The position numbers and the translations under genes were made by a program. DNA of 64,000 nucleotides from the NCBI RefSeq assembly GCF_900104675.1, contig NZ_LT629944.1, positions 248,001-312,000 on the forward strand, in the 5' to 3' direction. Below are positions 15,939 through 24,427 of the stretch, one piece after another; positions within the stretch are counted from its first letter, which is position 1, and each line of letters opens with the position of its first letter. A model generated the notes under the pieces. That model worked only from the letters and a program-made list of their open reading frames with translations. It was not told where the DNA came from and searched no databases. The DNA comes from Angelakisella massiliensis. GTDB taxonomy: Bacteria; Bacillota; Clostridia; Oscillospirales; Ruminococcaceae.

Positions 15939-15990
15939 AGGGCGCAACGCACCGGCTCGACCGGTGTATAGTTGCGCCCTTACTCCGTAA
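15939..15990 (+). other. oriT of IME1 (MobQ type)
   Basis: A perfect 10-bp inverted repeat, AGGGCGCAAC (15939-15948) and GTTGCGCCCT (15971-15980), encloses a second one, ACCGG/CCGGT (15951-15955/15961-15965). The tail ATAGTTGCGCCCTTAC is close to the nick region ATAAGTGCGCCCTTAC of pIP501/RSF1010-class oriT sequences. The MobQ relaxase of the same element supports the call; nicking is expected within GCGCCCT. Confidence 0.75.
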
Positions 15991-16282
15991 GGGGTTTCCC
16001 GGCTACCCGACCTTTCACGCTTTCTGCAACAACTTCTTTCATGCCAGTTTGGGAAAATGCCTGTTTCAAAATGTCCATCACATCATCGTCCGTCAGCACT
16101 TCCGGCCTTAACAGGAAACTTTCCAGCATAGCCCCTCTGGTACAGAGGCGGTGCGTCCGTTCTTTCCGGGTAAGCTGCTTTATCTGGTGTTCCAGTATCT
16201 TTTCTTCATGCTGCGCCCGCCGCAGTCTGGCTTCGCCTTGGGCAAGCTGCCGGTTGAGCTTTTCCAGCTTTTCATTCATCAC
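15980..16282 (-). CDS. DUF3847 family protein
   Basis: A 100-residue protein: an N-terminal coiled coil (LEKLNRQLAQGEARLRRAQH) and a basic RKERTHRLCTRGAMLESFL segment, as in DUF3847 proteins carried by MobQ elements of Clostridia. The stop codon touches the oriT inverted repeat, so the protein may act in the relaxosome. It overlaps the preceding Rep-like gene by 11 bp. Confidence 0.75.
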   Translation of the reverse strand: MMNEKLEKLNRQLAQGEARLRRAQHEEKILEHQIKQLTRKERTHRLCTRGAMLESFLLRPEVLTDDDVMDILKQAFSQTGMKEVVAESVKGRVAGKPLTE

Positions 16283-16613
16283 GGCAGCCCTCCTTTTTGG
16301 GAAGCAGCGTGTAAATGCGGTTCGGCTCTCCCACGCCCCGGCGCACCCGCAGGATCAGTCCGGCGTCCTCCAATTCTTTCAGGGAACGCTTGACGGTCAC
16401 AGAGCTGCGGGACAAGGCTGCTGCCAGCTCCACAATGGGGAAACGGACAAACAGTATCCCGTTGGTATCCTCCGCACCTTCCGTAAGGGTGGCGTCCAGC
16501 AGACGGGCATACATGACTTTTGCAGTGCTGCTGACCGGCAACCGCAGCATGGCGGCGGGAAGTGGCATGCAGGGCGGCAGAACGGTGTCTGCGGTCATAA
16601 ATTCAAAGTCCAT
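16272..16613 (-). CDS. Replication initiator-like winged-helix protein
   Basis: A 113-residue protein with a winged-helix core (AKVMYARLLDATLTEGAED, then FPIVELAAALSRSSVTVKRS and LKELEDAGLILRVRRG). The pattern matches the N-terminal domain of replication initiator protein A of Tn1549-like elements, here without the C-terminal domain seen in the 23,557 and 31,358 genes. Its ATG begins immediately after the upstream stop (TAAATG). A DNA-binding regulator of replication or mobilization is likely. Confidence 0.7.
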   Translation of the reverse strand: MDFEFMTADTVLPPCMPLPAAMLRLPVSSTAKVMYARLLDATLTEGAEDTNGILFVRFPIVELAAALSRSSVTVKRSLKELEDAGLILRVRRGVGEPNRIYTLLPKKEGCRDE

Positions 16614-16799
16614 TTAGTTGGTTTTCTCCTTTCGCTTGGCTCGTTTGGACAGGTAACAGGGGCAGTCGATCACGACAGCCCGGAAGCTCTGTTTACACTC
16701 ATGCTGACACTTCCGGCACAGGTCGTTGTAGGCCACACGCCCCCGGTCATTGAGGAAGAAGGACAGCTCCAACTTCCGTTTCTTGCTCATTCTCGGCAT
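16614..16799 (-). CDS. Small Cys-rich hypothetical protein
   Basis: A 61-residue basic protein starting MPRMSKKRKLELSFF after AGGAGGCACC. Four cysteines (CRKCQHECKQ and DCPCYLSK) suggest a zinc-binding knuckle. Short proteins of this type are common in Lachnospiraceae transposons; function is unknown. Adjacent to and translationally coupled with the Rep-like gene. Confidence 0.65.
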   Translation of the reverse strand: MPRMSKKRKLELSFFLNDRGRVAYNDLCRKCQHECKQSFRAVVIDCPCYLSKRAKRKEKTN

Positions 16800-17331
16800 G
16801 GTGCCTCCTATCATAGAAAATCCGCCCATTTCAGCTGTAACGGTAGAGATGGGCGGATAGCGGTTTCTGGTGTCATGTTTCGGGGCAATTTTCAAAGAAA
16901 ATACGGCCATAGAGCCGTCCTAAAAAGCCCCATAGTATCACGGACAGGGCAGACTACGCCCCGCCCATTTGTCATGTTTGGGTAGCGTTTTGGTGTCAGT
17001 TCTGCCGGGTCTCCCTGATGTCGTTCCTGCCCCTGAATCTCACAGCAGCGTTTTGTTCCCGTTGGTACGCTCGCTGCGGTCAAGGTTCCTCCAACTCCTT
17101 GCCGCAGGTCGTTGCGCTACATCGCCAGGGAGCATATCCCATCAGGCCGGTCATTCGATTGGAATAATCCATCGATGAACTGACTTAATCATAGCTCATT
17201 TTTGAACCCTTTCCCGTATGTCCAGAAAGTAGGAATACCGCCCCAAAATCGAAAATTTCCACGATTTCGGAACGGTATGGTATAATGATTATATATGCTC
17301 GAAAACCACATGGGAAGGGAGTGGCAAACCG
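16800..17331. other. Intergenic region with promoter of the HTH gene
   Basis: No gene is supported in 530 bp. A -10 TATAAT at 17281-17286 with a weak -35 (TTCCAC, 18-bp spacing) reads into the HTH gene at 17332. Just upstream, TCGAAAAT and GATTTCGG form an imperfect inverted repeat near 17,250-17,270 that could be its operator. The rest shows no clear structure. Confidence 0.45.
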
Positions 17332-18153
17332 ATGAAAGACCATGTTTCTTTGCAAGAACGCTTGAAAGATTTACGGGTCGAAAAGGGCTTGAAGCTGGAA
17401 GAACTGGCGGAAAAGACCGGCATTTCAAAATCTGCTTTAGCCAGCTATGAAAATGAAGAAAACCGAAATAAGGAAATCAATCACGGCAACCTTATCACAC
17501 TGGCAGACTTTTATGAGGTGTCCATTGACTATCTGTTCTGCCGGACAGAAAACCGGGAGCAGATAAATACCCCGCTGTCCGAACTGCATTTGACTGATGA
17601 AGCTGTGGCGCTTCTGAAAAGCGGACGGATCAATACCCGGCTGCTGTGCGAGATGATGTCCCACGAAAAATTTGCGGAACTGATGGCTGACGCAGAAATC
17701 TATGTGGATGGAATGGCTACCATGCGGTTCCATGACATCAATAGTGCTTTGGCCGCTGTCCGGGCAATGATACTGGAAAAACATCCCGAAGCCGCCGCAG
17801 ACCGTTCCTTGAAAATTCTGGAAGCCGGTCAGATAGAGGAAGAAGATTTTTTCTGCCATGTGACACACAAAACATGGGACGCTATCCTTCACGATATACG
17901 CAAAGCCCATGAGAACGATATGGAGAGTGCGCCGGATACCACGCCAGCCGATGAACTGATAAGGGAAGTCCGAAAGGCCATGCAGTCCACTGGCGATAGG
18001 GTGCAGGAATTTTTGGAAATCTTCTGCAAGGCGTTCCAGCTAAAATACAAGCGGCTCACAGACGAGGAAAGAACTACCCTGAAAAGGCTGTTCAAAAGAT
18101 CGCCGCTGATTAAAAATTCCGGGATCAACTTCCGTCGCAGGCCGTGGAAATGA
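17332..18153 (+). CDS. XRE-family HTH regulator, 273 residues
   Basis: An N-terminal Cro/C1 helix-turn-helix (residues about 8-62: LKDLRVEKGLKLEELAEKTG ... SKSALASYE) is joined to a 200-residue helical C-terminal region with no motif I recognise. It is the only plus-strand gene of IME1 and lies between the mobilization genes and the resistance-type island. GGGAAGGGAGTGG precedes the ATG. It probably controls the divergent mobilization operon. Similar long XRE proteins are frequent in Clostridia IMEs. Confidence 0.82.
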   Translation: MKDHVSLQERLKDLRVEKGLKLEELAEKTGISKSALASYENEENRNKEINHGNLITLADFYEVSIDYLFCRTENREQINTPLSELHLTDEAVALLKSGRINTRLLCEMMSHEKFAELMADAEIYVDGMATMRFHDINSALAAVRAMILEKHPEAAADRSLKILEAGQIEEEDFFCHVTHKTWDAILHDIRKAHENDMESAPDTTPADELIREVRKAMQSTGDRVQEFLEIFCKAFQLKYKRLTDEERTTLKRLFKRSPLIKNSGINFRRRPWK

Positions 18154-18156
18154 AAA

Positions 18157-18199
18157 CTGCCGTTGTGGGAACAGGCGTTCCTGCAACGGCAGCGTCTTT
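18157..18199 (+). terminator. Probable terminator after the XRE gene
   Basis: A nine-base-pair stem (CTGCCGTTG with CAACGGCAG) plus an inner GAAC/GTTC pair, followed by only a short T-run. It separates this gene from the convergent GNAT gene. Confidence 0.55.
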
Positions 18200-18206
18200 G
18201 TTGTAG

Positions 18207-18665
18207 TTATTTGTGAATGTACATTCTTGTCATGTCCGGCTCATTATTACCCTGAACCATACACAAGAATTCCCAGCCATATTTTTCATAAAAACTTGTA
18301 TGGTCTGTAATCAAATAAAGTGGGGCAATTCCTTTAGATCTCATATCTTTTACAACCATGTCAAGTAACTGTCCCGCAATTCCTCGACAGCGATAATTCT
18401 CTTCCGTATATAATGCACATACATTTGGCGAAAGGTCTTTTCTATTGTGAAAATCATTTTCTATTACACCCAGACCACCTATAATAAGCTCGCCATCTAA
18501 GCAAAGATACCAGCCGTATTCCGTTTCATTTTTCAGGTAGGATTCCATACATTCAAGATAGGCTTCTTGCGGTACGCCCCATTTGGCATGAAACCATGCA
18601 GCGGCGGTTTCTTTTAATTCTGGTATTTGTCTTAATGTGACATAGCTATATTCATTCATATCCAT
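18207..18665 (-). CDS. GNAT family N-acetyltransferase
   Basis: A 152-residue acetyltransferase. The acetyl-CoA loop NYRCRGIAGQLLDMVVKDM lies near residues 82-100 (R/Q-x-x-G-x-G/A form), followed by the APLYLITDHTSFYEKYGWEF strand near 110-130 typical of GNATs. It lies 6 bp from the GrpB-deaminase gene, in the same orientation. With Vat and deaminase neighbours it looks like part of a small resistance island, but the substrate (aminoglycoside, streptothricin or other) cannot be inferred. Confidence 0.82.
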   Translation of the reverse strand: MDMNEYSYVTLRQIPELKETAAAWFHAKWGVPQEAYLECMESYLKNETEYGWYLCLDGELIIGGLGVIENDFHNRKDLSPNVCALYTEENYRCRGIAGQLLDMVVKDMRSKGIAPLYLITDHTSFYEKYGWEFLCMVQGNNEPDMTRMYIHK

Positions 18666-18671
18666 GCTTCT

Positions 18672-19571
18672 TTATATCCACCAGTTGGAAGTAATATCCC
18701 CCAATGTGACTATTTTTTTGTTCTCATAGTCCAACATAATTTCAATAGAATGATAATTCTCTGGCATGAGTTGTGTCATAAATTCCCGACACGCACCGCA
18801 AGGTGGGATAGCGTTTCCATTCCGATCAATCGCTATAACACGGCGAATATAATTTTCTCCGTTTGTAATCATGTTGGCAATCGCATTTCTTTCTGCACAC
18901 ATTCCCAATGAGCAAGCAGTATCAATGCAAACGCCGACGTAGATATTTTCTTTTTCGGTAAAAATTGTAGCGGAAACACTTCCGGCTTCAATCAATGGAG
19001 AAATTACTCTTTCCTGTTGTACTTTCCTTGCGGCGATATACATTTTATCCCATGTACCATCAAATTGAGAGAACGCCAGTTTTTCAATTTCACGCACAAA
19101 ATTCTCTTTTCCGTCACAATATCCATCAATATCATACGGAAATTTCTTTGCAAGTTCTGTTTTTATTTTTGCGTATTCTTCTCGCTCCTTTTCATGGGTA
19201 CGCATATAATCACGAAAAGCAAGGTGACGCCCGATATTATTCCAGTCGTCTGCCTGGAAAATATGAATTTGATGGGTTCGCTCATCACCACCTTTGCGAA
19301 GATAGCGTCTACCCTCTATGCCAAATTCTCCAAGATATTCATAACCTATGTCGGAAAACTTTTCTGCATCAATATCCACTCTCTCAAGACTTCTGACAAC
19401 TGCCATAATATCAATAATTGGTTTAGCGGCTAAACCTTCCACAGAAGTGCTTCCAATGTGGTAAATTGCTATGCAATTATCCGCAAGAATATTTCTAATC
19501 AGCAAAGACTCTTCTTTATACTTGTTTTTCCATAAGGGACTATACTCTATTACTGTTATGTGTTGACTCAT
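18672..19571 (-). CDS. GrpB (UPF0157)-cytidine deaminase-like fusion protein
   Basis: A 299-residue two-domain protein. Residues 1-170 are a GrpB/UPF0157 nucleotidyltransferase-like domain (YHIGSTSVEGLAAKPIIDIM at 37-56). Residues about 175-299 are a cytidine-deaminase fold with the zinc motif CAERNA (225-230) and PPCGAC (256-261), all-cysteine zinc ligands as in CDA and blasticidin S deaminases. GrpB-domain proteins are often found near resistance genes. The enzyme may modify a nucleoside-type antibiotic, but that is inference. Both catalytic motifs are intact. Confidence 0.8.
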   Translation of the reverse strand: MSQHITVIEYSPLWKNKYKEESLLIRNILADNCIAIYHIGSTSVEGLAAKPIIDIMAVVRSLERVDIDAEKFSDIGYEYLGEFGIEGRRYLRKGGDERTHQIHIFQADDWNNIGRHLAFRDYMRTHEKEREEYAKIKTELAKKFPYDIDGYCDGKENFVREIEKLAFSQFDGTWDKMYIAARKVQQERVISPLIEAGSVSATIFTEKENIYVGVCIDTACSLGMCAERNAIANMITNGENYIRRVIAIDRNGNAIPPCGACREFMTQLMPENYHSIEIMLDYENKKIVTLGDITSNWWI

Positions 19572-19606
19572 TTATTTCCACCATCAAAACATCAATTCCA
19601 ACAAAA

Positions 19607-20248
19607 TTACACCTCGATTATGTTGCGGATCTGTTCCAAGTCACCGCTGCATAACGCCTTGAGATTTGCGAATATTTTCTCTGGTGACCAGTCCCACCAT
19701 TTTATTTCTTGCAAGTATGCAATAAGCTCATCATCAAAGCGTCTTTTTATTATTTTGCAAGGATTTCCACCGGCAATACAGTAGGCGGGAATGTCTTTTG
19801 TTACAACAGAATTTGCAGCTATAATTGCACCATCTCCGATATTCACACCCGGCATTACAGTAACATTTTGCCCAATCCAGACATCATTTCCAACCACGGT
19901 ATCACCCTTTAGCGGCAAGTCCGCCAAAGTCGGAGTGAACTGTTCCCAGCCACCGCCCATAATATTAAAAGGATAGGTAGTAACGCTGCACATTCGATGA
20001 TTTGCACCGTTCATTACAAACTCTATTCCCTTAGCTATAGCACAAAATTTACCTATAATCAATTTATCACCGAGGAATTCGTAATGATGCGTTACGTGTT
20101 CTTCAAATCTTTCTGCGCCATTTATGTCATCATAGTAAGAATATTCGCCCACTATGATATTGGGGCGGGTAATAACATTTTTAATAAAGCACACACTCTT
20201 AATTGCCTCATTCGGATAAATTGCATTCGGATTTGGTCCGTATTGCAT
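19607..20248 (-). CDS. vat: Vat-like streptogramin A O-acetyltransferase (hexapeptide xenobiotic acyltransferase)
   Basis: A 213-residue left-handed beta-helix acetyltransferase. Key features match VatA/VatD: PNIIVGEYSYYDDINGAERFEE near 29-50, the catalytic histidine in MNGANHRM (H84), PLKGDTVVGNDVWIGQNVTV near 110-130 and IVAGGNPCKIIKRRF-like IAGGNPCK near 160. The enzyme acetylates streptogramin A drugs. The start chosen (20248) follows GAGGAGG; longer forms have no ribosome binding site. Identity to named vat alleles is not known, so the allele is unassigned. Confidence 0.85.
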   Translation of the reverse strand: MQYGPNPNAIYPNEAIKSVCFIKNVITRPNIIVGEYSYYDDINGAERFEEHVTHHYEFLGDKLIIGKFCAIAKGIEFVMNGANHRMCSVTTYPFNIMGGGWEQFTPTLADLPLKGDTVVGNDVWIGQNVTVMPGVNIGDGAIIAANSVVTKDIPAYCIAGGNPCKIIKRRFDDELIAYLQEIKWWDWSPEKIFANLKALCSGDLEQIRNIIEV

Positions 20249-20276
20249 ATATATAACCTCCTCATAGATCTTTGTT

Positions 20277-20501
20277 TTATTCTTTACTTTGATTAGCCCC
20301 ATCTACTTCCAACTCAATCACATCTAAAATGCCACAATGCAGGGTTTCACAGATACGAAGAAGCGTTTTCATACTGATATGCTCGCCCTTGCCCATGTTG
20401 GCAATTATATTGGTGGTCAGACCGGCGGCAAGCCGCAAGTCCTCTTTTCTCATACCACGCTCTTTCAATGTGTTCCATAATGGCTGATAGCTGATGTGCA
20501 T
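20277..20501 (-). CDS. Small XRE/Cro-family HTH regulator
   Basis: A 74-residue single-domain helix-turn-helix protein (start MHISYQPLWNTLKERG, with LRLAAGLTTNIIANMGKGEH as the recognition region). It lies 28 bp upstream of the Vat-like gene, in the same direction, and may regulate the resistance genes. Closely similar in layout to the small HTH genes at 5607 and 63,097. Just past its 5' side lies the left edge region of IME2. Confidence 0.78.
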   Translation of the reverse strand: MHISYQPLWNTLKERGMRKEDLRLAAGLTTNIIANMGKGEHISMKTLLRICETLHCGILDVIELEVDGANQSKE

Positions 20502-20705
20502 AGGCTTCCCGTCCCTCTTTCCATCGTCCAGCGTTCTGTATCCATTATAGCAGAAATCTTGTGTTTCCACAATATTTCTTGACCGCACCGCCGATTCCGT
20601 CTGGATTGTGCTTTTCCTTTCTTCACTTTTGTTACATCTAATTAGCCATCAGCTGCTTCATACCCTGGCTCTTTGCTTATGTGTGATAAAGAAGTAATAG
20701 AAGTG
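20502..20705. other. Junction region between the resistance island and IME2
   Basis: No gene is supported. The minus strand probably holds the promoter of the small HTH gene. The left end of IME2 should lie in or near here, but I could not define it: no matching end sequence was recognised near 27.3 kb. Confidence 0.3.
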
Positions 20706-20753
20706 TAAAAAATTTTGCCGTTCCTATCCGGCACATGAGGTATGTCGGATAGG
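20706..20753 (-). terminator. Hairpin and T-run after the IME2 recombinase
   Basis: CCTATCCG (20723) and CGGATAGG (to 20753) form an 8-bp stem; the minus strand continues to a six-T run. It could be a terminator or an arm of the recombination site. Confidence 0.5.
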
Positions 20754-20761
20754 TCGGGCGG

Positions 20762-22387
20762 TTAGGTGTCGGGCAGTTCTACCTTGCCGACAAAAGAATA
20801 ATAGATTTCGATTTCCTGTCTGCGTAACTTGCCCCGGCGTTTCCCGTCAAGGGCAACGCTTTCATGGACAACGATTTTCTCCACAAACTCCCGCAGCAGA
20901 GTAGGGGTAAGTTCTTCAATGGTAGTGTGCCTGCGTACCACATTCATAAACTTTTCAGCGTTTGCGGTGGCTTCCTGCGCTTTGGAAAGTTCTTCCCGCA
21001 GTCTGGCGGCACGTTCTTTCAGTTCTTTCTGCTCGGCTTCATAGTCTGCCGACAGCTCTGTGAAACGCTCGTCCGATATGCGCCCGGTTACGCTGTCCTC
21101 ATACAGCCGCTTGAAGATAGCAGATAACTCGGCTATGCGTTTCTCGGCGGCTTCCAGCTCCTTTTTCTTGGCGGCGTTCCTGCGTCTGTCCCCGTCCTCA
21201 TTCTGCTCGATTAAAAGCTTCATAAACCGGGCTTCATGCTTTGCCGCATAGCTGGTAACTTTCCGCAGATTGGAGAGTACGCCAGCGGTCAAGAGGTCAG
21301 TGCGGATAAAGTGCGCTGTGCAGTCGGCGGTGCGTTTCTTGTAGCTTCCGCAGATATAACAGTCCTGCTTGCGCTTGTCCGTCTGGTATCGCTGCTGGTA
21401 CATGACGCTGCCGCAGTCGGCACAAAAGAGTATGCCGGAGAACAAGCCCACTTCGTCATAACGGTTGGGGCGTTTGCGCTGCTTGCGTAACTCCTGCACC
21501 CGTTCCCACGTTTCCCGGTCAATGATAGGCTCATGGTGGTTCTCAAAAACCGCCTGCTTTTCCGGGGGATTTTCTATGCTGTGTTTCAGCTTGTAGGACG
21601 GCTTCTCGGTCTTAAAGTTTACCAGACAGCCCGTATATTCCCGGTTTTCCAGCAGATGAACCACGGTATTGGTCGCCCACTTGCACTCATAGCCGGGGTG
21701 GTAGCGGCGGGTGCTGCCCGTCCTGCGGTATTCCAGCGTCCCCGGCGTGGGGATTTGCTGCTCGGTCAGCATACGGGCTATCTTGGTCGGACCGTTCCCG
21801 GCAAGGCAAAGGCTGTAAATCTGCCGTACCACCGGGGCGGCTTCCTCGTCAATGATAAAGTTTTCGTCCTCGTCCATGAGGTAGCCATAGACGGGCTTGC
21901 TTGTGATGGGCTTTCCGCTCATGCCCTTAGAGCGTTTTACTGCCTTGATTTTCTTGCTCGTATCTCTCACCAGCCATTCGTTAAAAATGTTCCGCAGCGG
22001 GGCAAAATCATTTTCCCCCTGTGCGCTGTCCACTCCGTCATTGATAGCGATGAAGCGGACACCTTTCTGTGGGAAAATCATTTCTGTGTACATTCCCACC
22101 TGTAAGTAGTTTCGCCCTAACCTCGACATATCCTTGACGATAACTGTCCCGACTTTCCCTGCTTCAATGTCTGCAAGCATGGCTTGAAATCCGGGTCTTT
22201 GAAAGTTCGCACCGGAATAACCGTCGTCGGTGTACCAGCGCAGATTAGAAAATCCATTCTGTTTGGCATAGGTTTCCAAAATCCTCTTTTGGTTGGAAAT
22301 GGAATTGCTCTCGCCTTGCAGCTCGTCCTCATGGGACAGTCTTGGGTAAAGGGCGGTAATGAGTTGCTGGGTGGTCTGTCTTAACAT
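20762..22387 (-). CDS. Large serine recombinase of IME2
   Basis: A 541-residue recombinase. Resolvase domain: TALYPRLSHEDELQGESNSI near 11-30 (nucleophile serine in RLS) and VIVKDMSRLGRNYLQVG near 85. A recombinase domain runs to about 290, a zinc ribbon (CADCGS near 325, CYICGSYKKRTADC near 350) and a coiled coil (375-480) follow. Homologous to, but clearly different from, the recombinases at 9377 and 48,407. It lies at the left edge of IME2 and would drive its excision and integration. Confidence 0.92.
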   Translation of the reverse strand: MLRQTTQQLITALYPRLSHEDELQGESNSISNQKRILETYAKQNGFSNLRWYTDDGYSGANFQRPGFQAMLADIEAGKVGTVIVKDMSRLGRNYLQVGMYTEMIFPQKGVRFIAINDGVDSAQGENDFAPLRNIFNEWLVRDTSKKIKAVKRSKGMSGKPITSKPVYGYLMDEDENFIIDEEAAPVVRQIYSLCLAGNGPTKIARMLTEQQIPTPGTLEYRRTGSTRRYHPGYECKWATNTVVHLLENREYTGCLVNFKTEKPSYKLKHSIENPPEKQAVFENHHEPIIDRETWERVQELRKQRKRPNRYDEVGLFSGILFCADCGSVMYQQRYQTDKRKQDCYICGSYKKRTADCTAHFIRTDLLTAGVLSNLRKVTSYAAKHEARFMKLLIEQNEDGDRRRNAAKKKELEAAEKRIAELSAIFKRLYEDSVTGRISDERFTELSADYEAEQKELKERAARLREELSKAQEATANAEKFMNVVRRHTTIEELTPTLLREFVEKIVVHESVALDGKRRGKLRRQEIEIYYSFVGKVELPDT

Positions 22388-22514
22388 AAATTCCTCCGTT
22401 TCCGACAGCCAGCCCCACTATTCCGTACCTTGATTGTACCACATGGGGCGGCTGTCTGTATAGCGGCAAAAGCGTCAAATCTGCTTCTTTACGGTCGGTA
22501 AAAATGACGGTTTT

Positions 22515-22709
22515 TCAATCAGGCTTATCACAGGTCAAATATCCGGCGGCGGCTTCTGCTTCCAGCACTTTCATCATCTTGTCAGCGGCGGTGTCGGTCG
22601 CCCCCTCCTTGAAAAAGCCAGACACCACAAGGATTGTGTTGCCTATCCTCGTTTCGGTCACGCAGTCCGGGCGGCGGGCAGGGCGTTTGTTTCTCTGGGT
22701 GTCGGTCAT
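22515..22709 (-). CDS. TnpW-like transposon-encoded protein
   Basis: A 64-residue protein (start MTDTQRNKRPARRPDCV) with the TnpW core RIGNTILVVSGFFKEGATDT followed by AADKMMKVLEAE. TnpW proteins accompany TnpX-type recombinases in Tn4451-like elements; their role is undefined. The ATG overlaps the stop of the DnaC-like gene (ATGA). Similar cores occur in the proteins at 30,264 and 50,155. Confidence 0.72.
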   Translation of the reverse strand: MTDTQRNKRPARRPDCVTETRIGNTILVVSGFFKEGATDTAADKMMKVLEAEAAAGYLTCDKPD

Positions 22710-23560
22710 AGGCAAATCTCCTTTCCGGCAAGCAGCCGTTTCAGCTGTTCCATTTTTCCCTGTGCGGCGGCTTTCCTCAAATTCTCCCCGGTAAAGCAGA
22801 GAGGGGAACACATTTCAAGCAGGCGGTCATAAATCCGGGCGTGGGCGGTGTCCTCCGGGTGCTGCAATTCCTCCAGCGTGAGGTTGGTCGTCACAATCAG
22901 CGGCTTCCTGCTCCGGTAGCGGCTGTCAATCACATTGTAGACCTGTTCCAGACCGTATTCTGTGCCACGCTCCATTCCAAAATCGTCAATGATGAGCAGG
23001 GGGAAGCTGCAAAGGCGGGAAATATATTCGTTCCTGCCCGCAAAGCTGGCGGCAAGGTCGTTTAATATTGCTGCAAAGTTTGTCATGCACACCGGGACTT
23101 CCTGCTCCATGAGGGCGTTTGCAATACACCCGGCAAAATAGCTTTTCCCAGTGCCTACCCTGCCCCACAAGAGCAGCCCGTAGTTCCCGTCCTTTATCTG
23201 TTCCCAGCGTGCCACATATCCGGCGGCGTTCTTCATCTGCGGGCAGCTGCCGTTATCGTTGGCAAATGTCCAGTCCTGCATGGTCTTGTCTGTAAAGCCC
23301 TGCCGTTTCAGCCGTTCCACCGTTTCAAGGTGGCTGCGCCGCTTCTCGGCGGCTTCCCGTTCCTTACGGGCTGCCCGCTGGCAGTCGCACTCTGACGGGT
23401 GGCGGTCACGCCCGAAAAAGGTCTTGCCCTCCGGGAAATAGGCTTCTTTGGGTTTCCGGCATTTGCCGCAGTATAAAAGCCCGTCCTCCCCGGTGTAATC
23501 CTCCGGCTCGGCTGTGGTGTCGGTCATAGGCAGTATGGTGTTGTGGATTGTATCGGTCAT
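22706..23560 (-). CDS. DnaC/IstB-like ATP-binding helicase loader
   Basis: A 284-residue AAA+ protein. An N-terminal zinc motif (CGKCRKP then CDCQR near 30-60), Walker A GRVGTGKSYFAGC near 130, Walker B LLIIDDFGMERGTE near 190 and an arginine-finger region SRYRSRKPLIVTTN near 215 match DnaC-type helicase loaders of Tn1549-like elements. It would work with the Rep protein whose stop overlaps its start (ATGA). A close homologue is encoded at 30,498 in the ICE. Confidence 0.88.
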   Translation of the reverse strand: MTDTIHNTILPMTDTTAEPEDYTGEDGLLYCGKCRKPKEAYFPEGKTFFGRDRHPSECDCQRAARKEREAAEKRRSHLETVERLKRQGFTDKTMQDWTFANDNGSCPQMKNAAGYVARWEQIKDGNYGLLLWGRVGTGKSYFAGCIANALMEQEVPVCMTNFAAILNDLAASFAGRNEYISRLCSFPLLIIDDFGMERGTEYGLEQVYNVIDSRYRSRKPLIVTTNLTLEELQHPEDTAHARIYDRLLEMCSPLCFTGENLRKAAAQGKMEQLKRLLAGKEICL

Positions 23561-24318
23561 AGGCTTTCTCCCTCCTTGAATGAATAGTCCGGTATGCCTT
23601 TCTTTGGCTTCTCTTTGGCAGCGTCCTCCTGCGCCCACTTGTAAATGGTGGCTGCATGGCTCTGGTACTGCTTCCCGGTGGAAGCGATGTGGCAGGAAAG
23701 GCGGTCAAGGTAATACTCCCACTTGCCGGGGAAGTCCTGTTCCAGCTCCAAAAGTTCTGTGTCAGAAAGAAATACATTTTTATATCTGCCATAAGCGGCG
23801 GGGGGCTGCCCCTCACTCGCTCCTTTTGTTTGGCTCTCTATTAGGTTGTTTATATTAGTTTGGTTAGGGGACGGTTTTCCGACCGTCATAAGGTCAGTTT
23901 TCCGGCTGTCAGTTGGTCGGTTTCCCGCCCTTATGAGGGGCGGTTTTCCGTCCGTCAGTTGGTCGGAAAACTGTACCACTGGGATAGGCGGCACTTTCAC
24001 ATACAGACGGTTGGCGGCAGAAAAGCCCGTCCGTCTGCGTTCCAGCAGCCCGGCAGCGTCCAGTTCGTTCAGTGCGCCCTTTATGGTGGTGCAGCCTTTA
24101 TCCAGCATTTCCGCTATCTCTGCTATGGGGTAGACAATGTATGTCCGTCCCTCGCTGTCCTGCCAGCCGTTCTTCTGCGAAAGGGTGGAACGGTCTAACA
24201 GCAGCGCATATAACTCTCTTGCGGTGTGGGATAGGTCTGTTTCCAGCAGGAAACGGGGGTAAGGCAGGTAAGCGGGCAGCTCCGTTCCTGCGGTCATATA
24301 ATCAGCGATAGGGTTCAC
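23557..24318 (-). CDS. Replication initiator protein A-like
   Basis: A 253-residue protein with an N-terminal winged helix (LSHTARELYALLLDRSTLSQ, YPIAEIAEMLDKGCTTIKGA) and a C-terminal DUF6017-like domain (YGRYKNVFLSDTELLELEQD, SHAATIYKWAQEDAAK). The linker repeats VGKPxP/NRP-type segments. Such proteins start replication of Tn1549-type elements. The start is uncertain: GTG at 24318 touches the GGAGG, while an ATG seven codons in is 20 bases away. The 5' leader is strongly conserved with the ICE Rep gene. Confidence 0.83.
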   Translation of the reverse strand: MNPIADYMTAGTELPAYLPYPRFLLETDLSHTARELYALLLDRSTLSQKNGWQDSEGRTYIVYPIAEIAEMLDKGCTTIKGALNELDAAGLLERRRTGFSAANRLYVKVPPIPVVQFSDQLTDGKPPLIRAGNRPTDSRKTDLMTVGKPSPNQTNINNLIESQTKGASEGQPPAAYGRYKNVFLSDTELLELEQDFPGKWEYYLDRLSCHIASTGKQYQSHAATIYKWAQEDAAKEKPKKGIPDYSFKEGESL

Positions 24319-24427
24319 CTCCTTGTGGTGTCTGTCTGTGGGTTCTGTTACGCTTTTAGGGGGCGTTTTTAAGGGAAAAGGATAAATGTATCACGCACCC
24401 TTTGACACCCTCCAAAAAAGCCTTGAT
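24319..24427 (-). promoter_or_regulatory. Conserved VLP-rep intergenic leader, IME2 copy
   Basis: About 100 bases on the minus strand match the corresponding stretch of the ICE (32,111-32,223) almost base for base: AATCAAGGCTTTTTT, GAGGGTGTC, TGATA-ATTTATCC, CTAAA-GCGTA and CAAGGAGG are shared in order. The coding sequences on each side are less alike than this leader, which points to a structured RNA or a protein-binding site controlling Rep. Confidence 0.6.
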
